DNA from: an uncultured Prevotella sp.
GTDB lineage: Bacteria; Bacteroidota; Bacteroidia; Bacteroidales; Bacteroidaceae
DNA length: 8,818 nucleotides
Direction of reading: 5' to 3'
Assembly: GCA_946998295.1 (NCBI GenBank)
Contig: CAMPYS010000051.1
Coordinates: forward strand, 1 to 8,818
The notes beneath the pieces were generated by a model that did not search any database, was not told where the DNA came from, and was given only the letters and a program-made list of their open reading frames with translations. Shown here piece by piece: positions 1 through 7,161 of the stretch (positions within the stretch are counted from its first letter, which is position 1; every line of letters begins with the position of its first letter). Position numbers and translations under genes: made by a program.

Positions 1-54
1 CAAATCTTTTTCATGATGTATTGTAAGATATTCGTAACCCTGTTCCGTGAGCAT
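1..54 (-). other. Open frame overlapping the radA end; candidate displaced RadA C-terminus
   Basis: This minus-strand frame is open from an ATG at 54 to the window edge and reads MLTEQGYEYLTIHHEKDL. It overlaps the last codons of radA in a different frame. The junction is an AT dinucleotide run at about 53-60. Adding one AT unit would join the radA frame to this one as ...IIIPYNNIYMLTEQGYEYL... The alternating hydrophobic pattern YEYLTIHHEKDL resembles the last strand and start of the last helix of RadA (family pattern roughly I-x-I-x-x-V-x-K-V-x-x-A-F). The alternative is the start of a separate downstream gene that overlaps radA by about 44 nt, which would be an unusually long overlap. The frame runs off the window, so the choice cannot be settled here. 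Confidence 0.45.
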
Positions 55-1345
55 ATATATTATTATATGGTATAATAATGTTTTTAAAACCTAATTTTTC
101 AGCTTCAGCTATACGTTGCTCTATTCTGCTAACAGGACGTACTTCACCACTTAGCCCGACCTCTCCAGCCATACACCATGAATAATCAATAGGCGTATCA
201 ACATTAGAAGACAATACAGCAGTAATAACACTTAAGTCCATAGCCATATCTGTTATTTTCAATCCGCCTGCTATATTTAAGAAAACATCTTTTTGCATAA
301 GTTTGAAACCTACACGTTTCTCTAATACTGCTAAAAGCATATTTAATCGTCTTTGATCAAATCCTGTTGCAGAGCGTTGCGGAGTACCATAAGCAGCAGA
401 AGATACGAGAGCTTGTGTTTCTACAAGAAAAGGCCTATTTCCTTCTATTGTACTTGAAATAGCTATACCAGACAAATCGCTTCCTTTATCGGTTAATAAT
501 AATTCAGATGGGTTACTTACTTGTCTAAGCCCTTTATCTATCATTTCATATATACCAATTTCAGATGTTGAACCAAAACGATTTTTTATGCTGCGAAGTA
601 TACGATACATATAATGTTGGTCACCTTCAAATTGAAGTACAGTATCTACAATATGCTCTAATACTTTAGGACCAGCTATCATCCCCTCTTTAGTAATATG
701 CCCTATAAGTATTATTGGTATATTACTTATTTTAGCAATTTTGAGTAATTTAGTAGCACTTTCGCGTATCTGTGTTATGCTACCTGCAAGACTTGGAATA
801 GTATCAGAAGCAATTGTTTGTATAGAGTCTATAACTATTAAGTCAGGTTTAACAGATTTGATACTGTTAATAATATTCTCTAAAGATGTTTCTGATAATA
901 TCATAAAGCTATCAGGAATATTACTTGATATTCGTTCTGCTCGCATCTTTATTTGTTGTGGGCTTTCCTCTCCACTGACATAAAGAACTTTTTTATTAAT
1001 TTGTAAGAATGTTTGTAGAGTTAGTGTGCTCTTCCCTATACCAGGCTCTCCCCCTATAAGTACCATACTGCCTGCTACTAATCCACCTCCAAGCACCCTA
1101 TTAAGTTCGGTATCAAGTAAATCTATTCTACTGGTTTCGTGAGATGTTATTTTATTTAATGGTAGTACTTCACTGTGATTAACTTTTGATACAGAAAGTC
1201 CTGTTATATTTTCTTTTGATACATCTGAAGGTATACGAAACTCTTTAAATGAGTTCCAATTTCCACAATTAGGACATTTCCCCATCCACTTACTACTCTC
1301 ATAACCACAATAATCACACACATAAACAGTCTTTGACTTACCCAT
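11..1345 (-). CDS. radA: DNA repair and recombination ATPase RadA (Sms), C-terminus probably altered
   Basis: RadA is a cytoplasmic RecA-like ATPase that helps process recombination intermediates by driving branch migration. All main landmarks are visible in the 444 residues: an N-terminal zinc finger with Cys10, Cys13, Cys24 and Cys27; a Walker A motif GGEPGIGKST at 98-107; a Walker B segment LIVIDSI at 169-175; the RadA-specific KNRFG motif at 254-258; and a Lon-protease-like C-terminal domain from about 290, including GEVGLSGEVRPV at 394-405. The ATG at 1345 gives a start directly before the zinc finger, as in the family. The protein follows the family up to about residue 427 (KLGFKNIIIP), but the last 15 or so residues do not, and it is about 10-15 residues shorter than usual (about 450-460). 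The minus-strand frame at 1-54 may hold the displaced end. The gene is divergent from the lipoprotein gene. Identity is near certain; the C-terminal end is not. Confidence 0.96.
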   Translation of the reverse strand: MGKSKTVYVCDYCGYESSKWMGKCPNCGNWNSFKEFRIPSDVSKENITGLSVSKVNHSEVLPLNKITSHETSRIDLLDTELNRVLGGGLVAGSMVLIGGEPGIGKSTLTLQTFLQINKKVLYVSGEESPQQIKMRAERISSNIPDSFMILSETSLENIINSIKSVKPDLIVIDSIQTIASDTIPSLAGSITQIRESATKLLKIAKISNIPIILIGHITKEGMIAGPKVLEHIVDTVLQFEGDQHYMYRILRSIKNRFGSTSEIGIYEMIDKGLRQVSNPSELLLTDKGSDLSGIAISSTIEGNRPFLVETQALVSSAAYGTPQRSATGFDQRRLNMLLAVLEKRVGFKLMQKDVFLNIAGGLKITDMAMDLSVITAVLSSNVDTPIDYSWCMAGEVGLSGEVRPVSRIEQRIAEAEKLGFKNIIIPYNNIYAHGTGLRISYNTS

Positions 1346-1352
1346 AATATTA

Positions 1353-1387
1353 CAAATATATATAATAATAATTTTCTTTTTTACAAA
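1353..1387 (-). promoter_or_regulatory. Putative Bacteroidetes-type promoter of radA
   Basis: On the minus strand a TATATTTG box (1353-1360) fits the Bacteroidetes -7 consensus TAnnTTTG. A TTTG at 1384-1387 lies 23 nt further upstream, at the long end of the usual spacing for the -33 element. Only 7 nt separate the -7 box from the radA ATG, so transcription would start at or a few bases before the start codon. The region is very AT-rich, so chance matches are possible. Confidence 0.45.
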
Positions 1388-1404
1388 ATTAATATTTACT
1401 TTTG
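1373..1404 (+). promoter_or_regulatory. Putative Bacteroidetes-type promoter of the lipoprotein-TPR-feoAB operon
   Basis: TACTTTTG at 1397-1404 matches the TAnnTTTG -7 consensus exactly. A TTTC at 1373-1376, 20 nt upstream, is an imperfect -33 element (consensus TTTG). The box ends 6 nt before the ATG at 1411, so the expected start site falls at or just before the ATG and the mRNA would be leaderless or nearly so. No obvious Fur-type dyad is seen here. Confidence 0.5.
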
Positions 1405-1410
1405 CAAAGT

Positions 1411-2319
1411 ATGAAATATTATGTGTATTTTATAGTTTTGCTTATAAGTTTGTTATCAAGCTGTAAGAATCAAAGTAGAGATAATAAATCAGAAGAAATA
1501 AAAAAAGCTAATACAGAACGAAATGAAAATGCGTTTAAAGTAGGAGTAACACCAACTCTTGATTGTTTACCTATATTTTTATTGAAAGATAGTATTTTGT
1601 ACGATACTGCAAAAGTAGATATTAAACTTAAATTGTTTACTTCACAAATGGACTGTGATACAGCAATGTTAAGATATAGAGTGCAAGCTTGTGTTACAGA
1701 CCTAATACGTTGCGAACGTCTAAAACATAAATTTAATTTACCTTTAATTTATCTTACTGAAACAAATGCTAATTGGCAACTTGTAGTAAATAAAGAAAGT
1801 AAAATAAAAAAATTGTCTGATTTGAGTGATAAAATAATAGCTATGAGTCGTTTTTCTATAACTGATTACCTAACAGATAAAGTTATAGATAAAGCAAAAC
1901 CAAAATATTCTGTTTATAAATCACAAATTAATAATGTATTTATACGCTTAGATATGTTGTTAAATAATGAAATGGATGCTATTTGGTGTACTGAACCACA
2001 AACAAGTAAGGCTATAAAAAATGGAGGAAAAATAATATATGACTCTAAAACAGACGATTTCCATCCTGGGGCATTAGTATTTATAGATAATATCACAAAT
2101 TATCAAAAACTAATTGCATTTAAACAAGCATATAATAAAGCTGTAGACTTAATTAATAAACATGGAATAAAATACTACGGAAAAATAATAGTAAAATATA
2201 TGAATGTTGATGAAGATGTCGTTAAACGACTTCCAAAATTAACATTTAAAACAATTGTTGCTCCTCGTAGAGTTGATATACTAAAGGCACAAAAAATAAA
2301 TGCCATAAAATCATCATAA
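1411..2319 (+). CDS. Solute-binding-protein-like lipoprotein (NMT1/SsuA-type periplasmic fold)
   Basis: The 302-residue product begins with a lipoprotein signal: MKYYV, a hydrophobic core, then the lipobox LSSC with the lipidated cysteine at residue 18. The mature part resembles type II periplasmic binding proteins of the nitrate/sulfonate/thiamine-precursor group. It opens with FKVGVTPTLDCLPIFLLKD (42-60), has a VTDLIRCERL segment (95-104) and the hinge-region motif IWCTEPQTSKA (191-201), which recalls the WEP motif of these families. The ligand is unknown. Five cysteines remain after processing (52, 82, 94, 101, 193), many for such a protein. The residues after the lipid cysteine (KNQSRD) are not the acidic run of surface-exported Bacteroidetes lipoproteins, so a periplasm-facing location is likelier. 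The ATG at 1411 is preferred over the in-frame TTG at 1402, because that TTG lies inside the -7 box. No ABC permease or ATPase is adjacent. It is first in a likely operon with the TPR gene and feoAB. Confidence 0.8.
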   Translation: MKYYVYFIVLLISLLSSCKNQSRDNKSEEIKKANTERNENAFKVGVTPTLDCLPIFLLKDSILYDTAKVDIKLKLFTSQMDCDTAMLRYRVQACVTDLIRCERLKHKFNLPLIYLTETNANWQLVVNKESKIKKLSDLSDKIIAMSRFSITDYLTDKVIDKAKPKYSVYKSQINNVFIRLDMLLNNEMDAIWCTEPQTSKAIKNGGKIIYDSKTDDFHPGALVFIDNITNYQKLIAFKQAYNKAVDLINKHGIKYYGKIIVKYMNVDEDVVKRLPKLTFKTIVAPRRVDILKAQKINAIKSS

Positions 2320-2337
2320 TAAATTAAAAGAATAAAG

Positions 2338-4500
2338 GTGGACATTGAAGCAAAAATATTAAAAGTTATTAGATATTTAAAAGATAATAATTTATCTAAG
2401 GCTATTGATACTCTAAATACAATTTACTTTCATAAAGCATCTCTAATAGGTTATGAAGATTATGAAACTATAGTAAATGATTTTCAACTAATGAAAGATT
2501 ATACTTTGCGTGGATTTATTGATCCTCATAGAGATAAACTTTATACGTCATTAGTAGAAAAACTTTATAAAGTTTCAGCAAATTTACTTATAGACTGGAA
2601 AGTAAAAAATAGAGACTCGTATAGCAAATCCTTACAGAATACTAATAACTTAAATACAAGTCCTTATTTAATTAAAAACGTACTTGAAAACTATGTCTCA
2701 GATTTAGCAATGGCGTCTCTAAATACAAATAATGATACAAAAGAAGACATAGAAAGGATATATAAAAACCACTTTGATTTTATTAGTAGATTATTCCATT
2801 CGGTAATTATATCACACCAATGGGGAAAACAGGATTCTGATTTTTATACTGAATTATTGACATCCCCTACTATTGATACAATTGATCAACAGTTAATAGT
2901 AAGTGCAATAACTATAGCATTGATTAATGTATACGATCATAATAAATTTATTGCACTATACAATATATATATAACAACCGATGAAGAAAGTGTAAGGCAA
3001 CGAGCTTTAGTAGGTATAATACTATCATTAGAACAAAATGATATTTTTGCAGAAAAACAACAAGTTGTATTAGCTCCTTTATTAAAAAATAAAGATTTCA
3101 ATTCAGAACTACTAAACTTTCAAATACAAATATACTACTCAATGATAGCAGAAGAAGATGGAAATAAAATACAAAAAGAAATTATGCCTACACTTTTAAA
3201 GAACTCAAATGCTAATATTACTAAATTTGGTATAATTGAGCAAGAGGAAGAAAATTTATCTAACATTATTGACCCAACCATGGAAGAACAAAAAATGGAG
3301 AAGATGGATAAGAGTATCCAAAAAATGATAAAGATGCAAAAAGCAGGATCAGATATTTATTTTGGTGGGTTCAAGATGATGAAAAATTTTTCTTTCTTTA
3401 ATTACTTACCTAATTGGTTTATGCCATTTACTCCAAACCATCCATTAGTTAAAGAATTAATTAAAAAAATAGATACTAATAAATTTATCGATATACTCTT
3501 AAATAAAGGCACTTTTTGTAATTCTGATAAATATTCTTTAATATTTGCAATTGCATCTATATTTGATAAACTTCCATCAGATATTAAGGAGGTTATAGGC
3601 TCAGGTGCTGATATAGGAATAGAAATAGATAATATATTAGCAGATAAATCAAATATATTAAGACGATATTACATTCAAGATTTATATAGATTCTTCAAAA
3701 TAGGAATATCACAATTTAATGATTTCGTTAATCCATTTAGTAACGAAATAGATAATAAAACTTTATTTCTTACTAATCCTATATTTAAACAAAATGATTT
3801 TGAAGAAATAAAAATTAGCTTTGCTATCTTTCTTTATAAACATAAGGAATATAACAAACTGGAAAAAATATTAGACAGTTTTTCTTCGTCTAATGTTAAG
3901 TATTATATTTTAAGAGGATACTCTAAATATTACAAAAATGAATTAGACGAATCCCTAAAAATGTTTGAATATGCAGAACAAATTATATCTGATAATGAAT
4001 GGCTATTAAAGGGAAAAGCCCAATTAACAATGAAAATGGGCAAATATAACGATGCATTATCTACATATAATTCACTAATTAACTTAAATGAACAAAACAA
4101 ATTATACCGAATAAATTATGCTATTTGCTTATTACAGCTTAATCGAATTAAAGAAGCTCTAAATAATCTCTATGAATTAGATTTTAAATATCCAGATAGT
4201 AGTAACATTAAACGTGTATTAGCATGGGCTAATTTATGTGCAGGTAATCCTCATAAATCTAAAAATATTTATGAGAAACTATTAGAAACAAATTATATAG
4301 AGGATGATATTCTAAATTTAGGGTATACAAATTGGATAATAGGAAATATAACTGCTGCACGTGATTTATTTATCAAGTGGCAAAACAAAGAGAAATATAG
4401 AAGTTTAGAAGATATGTTTACAGAAGATGACAAAATGTTGAATAAAAACAAAATAAATAACATAGATAAATTAATTATGTTAAGTTTAGTAAATGGATAA
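2338..4500 (+). CDS. Tetratricopeptide repeat protein of unknown function
   Basis: This is a 720-residue protein with no signal peptide or clear membrane segment, so it is probably cytoplasmic. The C-terminal part (about residues 522-685) holds TPR-like helix pairs, for example around YYILRGYSKYYKNELDESL, GKAQLTMKMGKYNDALSTY and INYAICLLQLNRIKEALNNL. The first 500 residues look all-helical without recognisable repeats. A Met/Lys-rich amphipathic stretch at about 315-345 runs into an aromatic segment with FFNYLPNWFMPF (ending about 364), which looks like a specific motif. TPR arrays usually mediate protein contacts. The GTG at 2338 is the best start: an in-frame TAA at 2320-2322 bounds the frame upstream, no ATG lies near, and translation from GTG begins straight into helix. 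It starts 18 nt after the lipoprotein stop and ends 45 nt before feoAB, so co-expression is likely. I do not recognise a named family beyond TPR. Confidence 0.85.
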   Translation: MDIEAKILKVIRYLKDNNLSKAIDTLNTIYFHKASLIGYEDYETIVNDFQLMKDYTLRGFIDPHRDKLYTSLVEKLYKVSANLLIDWKVKNRDSYSKSLQNTNNLNTSPYLIKNVLENYVSDLAMASLNTNNDTKEDIERIYKNHFDFISRLFHSVIISHQWGKQDSDFYTELLTSPTIDTIDQQLIVSAITIALINVYDHNKFIALYNIYITTDEESVRQRALVGIILSLEQNDIFAEKQQVVLAPLLKNKDFNSELLNFQIQIYYSMIAEEDGNKIQKEIMPTLLKNSNANITKFGIIEQEEENLSNIIDPTMEEQKMEKMDKSIQKMIKMQKAGSDIYFGGFKMMKNFSFFNYLPNWFMPFTPNHPLVKELIKKIDTNKFIDILLNKGTFCNSDKYSLIFAIASIFDKLPSDIKEVIGSGADIGIEIDNILADKSNILRRYYIQDLYRFFKIGISQFNDFVNPFSNEIDNKTLFLTNPIFKQNDFEEIKISFAIFLYKHKEYNKLEKILDSFSSSNVKYYILRGYSKYYKNELDESLKMFEYAEQIISDNEWLLKGKAQLTMKMGKYNDALSTYNSLINLNEQNKLYRINYAICLLQLNRIKEALNNLYELDFKYPDSSNIKRVLAWANLCAGNPHKSKNIYEKLLETNYIEDDILNLGYTNWIIGNITAARDLFIKWQNKEKYRSLEDMFTEDDKMLNKNKINNIDKLIMLSLVNG

Positions 4501-4545
4501 ACTAAGTTGTTATAAATAAACATTTCCACTAAGAAAATAATAATC

Positions 4546-7029
4546 ATGAAATTATCAGAATTAAAAACAGGAGAACAAGGCATAATAGTTGATATAAAGG
4601 GACAAGGTAGTTTTCGTAAACGTATTATAGAAATGGGATTTATCCACAATAAAATAGTAAAAGTACTACTTAATGCCCCATTACACGACCCTGTTGAATA
4701 CCAAATCATGGGATACGAAGTTAGTCTACGTCATAGCGAAGCAGAACTTATAGAAGTAAAACCTATAAAAGAAGATATTATAATAAATAATTCTACTAAC
4801 AAATATGAAATTTCAGGAACAGAAGACTTAAATAATACATATTGCACACCTTTAACCCCAAATGTTAACAAAAGTAATAAAAATAATGTTATAAATATTG
4901 CCTTAGTAGGAAATCCTAATTGTGGAAAAACTTCATTATTTAATTTTGCATCAGGTGCACATGAACGTGTTGGAAATTATTCAGGTGTAACTGTAGATGC
5001 TAAATATGGTTATACTGATTATAAGGGATATAGATTTGAACTTGTAGACTTACCCGGGACATATAGTTTATCTGCATATAGTCCTGAAGAATTATATGTA
5101 CGTAAACAATTAGTTGACAATACCCCTGACATAGTTATAAATGTTATAGATACATCAAATCTTGAGAGAAATTTATACCTTACAACTCAACTTATAGATA
5201 TGCATATACCTTTTGTTTGTGCATTTAATATGTATGATGAAGCAGAAAAACGAGGTGATGTAATTAATTTTGACAAATTAAGTAAACTATTACGAGTACC
5301 TATAACTCCTACAGTATTTAAATCTGGGAAAGGTGTAAAAGAATTATTTGATTTAGTGATTAAACAATATGAAAATAAACAAAATATAAATTACAGACAA
5401 TTCTTTCCACATATACATATAAATTATGGACAAGAATTAGAAACAGCAATAAAAAAGATACAAAGAGAATTACTTAAGGACAGATTATTACATACCAAAT
5501 TTTCAACCAGATATCTATCTATAAAACTATTAGAAAATGATAGCGAGGTATTCAAAATAATCGAAAAACTTCCTAACTACAAAAATATATGTGAGATTAT
5601 TAATAATTTATCGCAAAGAGTATTAGAAGTAACTCGAAAAGATTGCGAAACCGCTATTATGGATGCTAAATACGGTTTTATAAATGGAGCATTGAAATCT
5701 ATAGGATATGTAACTGGAACAAAAAATGATACATACCATACAACTCATATCATAGACAAAATACTACTTAATAAATATTTAGGCTTCCCTGTTTTCTTTT
5801 TAGTTTTATTACTGATGTTCTATACTACTTTTACGCTTGGAGAATATCCTAAAAGTTGGTTAGAAAATGGGGTAGCTTGGCTAGGTAAAGTTGTTGCAAC
5901 TGCTCTACCTGAAGGACCTCTGCGTGCAATGCTTGCAGATGGTATAATAGGAGGAGTTGGTGCAGTTATTGTGTTCTTACCTCAAATTTTGATACTATAC
6001 TTTTTTATATCATATATGGAAGATTGTGGCTATATGTCAAGAGCAGCTTTCATAATGGACAAACTTATGCATGGCATGGGACTACACGGAAAGAGTTTTA
6101 TACCTTTAATAATGGGACTTGGATGTAATGTTCCTGCAATTATGGCCACTAGAACTATTGAAAGCCGAAAAAGTAGACTAATTACAATGCTGGTACTACC
6201 TATGGTGAGCTGCTCTGCTCGTCTACCTATATATATAATGATTACAGGCACTTTCTTCTCCGCGGTATATAGGTCTTATATAATGCTTACACTATACATT
6301 ATAGGTATATTATTTGCAATTATATTAAGTAGAGTGTTTTCAAAAACATTAGTTAAAGCTGATGATGCACCATTTGTTATGGAACTTCCACCATATCGCT
6401 TCCCAACTTGGAAAGCGATAATTAGACACACATGGGAAAAAGGAAAACAATATTTAAAAAAGATGGGGGGAATAATATTAGTCGCTTCTATTATAGTTTG
6501 GGCATTAGGTTATTTCCCAGTACCTAAAGATGAAAGCAAAGTAAGTCGTATAGAACGCCAAGAACAAAGTTATATAGGACGAATAGGTAAAGTTGTTGAA
6601 CCAATTTTTGAACCTCAAGGATTTAATTGGAAATTAGATGTTGGATTGATTGCAGGAGTTGGAGCAAAAGAAATTGTAGCATCAACTATGGGGGTTCTAT
6701 ATTCTAATAACGATTCATTTAGTAATGATAATAAATATAGTAATGATAGAAAAAAATATAATTACCTTAGACAGCAAATTACACAAGATGTGGCACTTCA
6801 ACATGGTATAAGTTATAAAGAAGCAGAACCGATAGCAAATTTAACAGCTTTCAGCTTTCTATTATTTGTTCTATTATATTTCCCTTGTATAGCAACTGTA
6901 GCTGCTGTAAAAGGTGAAACAGGTAGTTGGAAATGGGGACTTTTTTCAGCTATTTATACTACTGTTTTAGCATGGATTGTTAGTGCAGTATTTTTCCAAA
7001 TAGGAATGGTAATTATGAAATTTATTTGA
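4546..7029 (+). CDS. feoB: Ferrous iron transporter, FeoA-FeoB fusion
   Basis: This inner-membrane protein (827 residues) imports Fe2+ under control of its GTPase domain. Residues 1-73 form a FeoA domain (SH3-like; RKRIIEMGF at 24-32, LRHSEAELIEV at 61-71). A low-complexity linker (about 74-113) leads to the G domain: G1 GNPNCGKTS at 122-130, G2 Thr149, G3 DLPG at 168-171, G4 NMYD at 228-231 and a G5-like SGKG at 260-263. The transmembrane part starts near 408 and carries both gate motifs: MEDCGYMSRAAF with GLGCNVPAIMATR (491-536), and PMVSCSARLPIY (552-563). Further signatures are VGAKEIVAS (705-713) and YFPCIATVAAV (778-788). FeoB alone is about 770 residues; the extra length is the fused FeoA plus the linker. 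A Ser/Asn/Asp/Lys-rich insert lies at 718-740. The start ATG has no Shine-Dalgarno. No feoC is seen. It is the last gene of the likely operon. Confidence 0.98.
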   Translation: MKLSELKTGEQGIIVDIKGQGSFRKRIIEMGFIHNKIVKVLLNAPLHDPVEYQIMGYEVSLRHSEAELIEVKPIKEDIIINNSTNKYEISGTEDLNNTYCTPLTPNVNKSNKNNVINIALVGNPNCGKTSLFNFASGAHERVGNYSGVTVDAKYGYTDYKGYRFELVDLPGTYSLSAYSPEELYVRKQLVDNTPDIVINVIDTSNLERNLYLTTQLIDMHIPFVCAFNMYDEAEKRGDVINFDKLSKLLRVPITPTVFKSGKGVKELFDLVIKQYENKQNINYRQFFPHIHINYGQELETAIKKIQRELLKDRLLHTKFSTRYLSIKLLENDSEVFKIIEKLPNYKNICEIINNLSQRVLEVTRKDCETAIMDAKYGFINGALKSIGYVTGTKNDTYHTTHIIDKILLNKYLGFPVFFLVLLLMFYTTFTLGEYPKSWLENGVAWLGKVVATALPEGPLRAMLADGIIGGVGAVIVFLPQILILYFFISYMEDCGYMSRAAFIMDKLMHGMGLHGKSFIPLIMGLGCNVPAIMATRTIESRKSRLITMLVLPMVSCSARLPIYIMITGTFFSAVYRSYIMLTLYIIGILFAIILSRVFSKTLVKADDAPFVMELPPYRFPTWKAIIRHTWEKGKQYLKKMGGIILVASIIVWALGYFPVPKDESKVSRIERQEQSYIGRIGKVVEPIFEPQGFNWKLDVGLIAGVGAKEIVASTMGVLYSNNDSFSNDNKYSNDRKKYNYLRQQITQDVALQHGISYKEAEPIANLTAFSFLLFVLLYFPCIATVAAVKGETGSWKWGLFSAIYTTVLAWIVSAVFFQIGMVIMKFI

Positions 7030-7069
7030 TATCTGTATTATATATTTATTAAGAAATAAATAAAAATTA

Positions 7070-7120
7070 AATAATTATGCACTTCAAATAAATATTTGTA
7101 TTTTTGTAGCATAAATTATT
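7070..7120. repeat. Nested inverted repeat around the putative peptidase promoter
   Basis: The left arm AATAATTATGC (7070-7080) pairs with the right arm GCATAAATTATT (7109-7120) over 11 bp with one extra A. Inside lies a second dyad, CAAATA (7085-7090) and TATTTG (7093-7098), separated by AA. The whole array surrounds the -7 box at 7099-7106. It could be an operator, a transcript-end hairpin for feoAB, or chance in AT-rich DNA. The GC dinucleotide in both outer arms argues slightly against chance. Confidence 0.35.
7099..7106 (+). promoter_or_regulatory. Putative -7 box of the M20 peptidase gene
   Basis: TATTTTTG fits the Bacteroidetes TAnnTTTG consensus. No TTTG is found 17-23 nt upstream, so the -33 element is weak or absent. 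The start site would be around 7110, giving a leader of about 50 nt before the ATG at 7162, unlike the two divergent promoters near 1350-1404. Confidence 0.4.
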
Positions 7121-7161
7121 GGGAAAAATTTAAAAAGTATACTTAAAAACCTCAAATTAAG

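Larger units (their letters stand above)
7030..7161. other. Spacer between feoAB and the M20 peptidase gene
   Basis: This is a 132-bp, very AT-rich spacer with no coding potential. It holds a weak AT-only hairpin right after feoAB (TATTTATT 7043-7050, loop AAGA, AATAAATA 7055-7062), with no T-run on the plus strand, so it is a poor terminator. It then carries a larger inverted repeat enclosing a TAnnTTTG box. Confidence 0.6.

Noticed and set aside
741..983. Open frame on the plus strand inside radA
   Set aside because: It is antisense to the conserved ATPase core of RadA, has no recognisable domain, and reads as a shadow of the real gene.
1402..1410. TTG at 1402 as the start of the lipoprotein gene
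   Set aside because: It lies within the TACTTTTG promoter box, and the ATG at 1411 gives a standard lipoprotein signal peptide directly.
1346..1410. Fur box controlling the feoAB operon
   Set aside because: ATAATAATAATT is present, but no dyad close to GATAATGATAATCATTATC can be aligned; simple AT repeats explain the match.
4293..4709. 138-codon minus-strand open frame across the TPR-feoAB junction
   Set aside because: It is antisense to the TPR C-terminus and the conserved FeoA domain, with low-complexity hydrophobic content set by the AT-rich complement.
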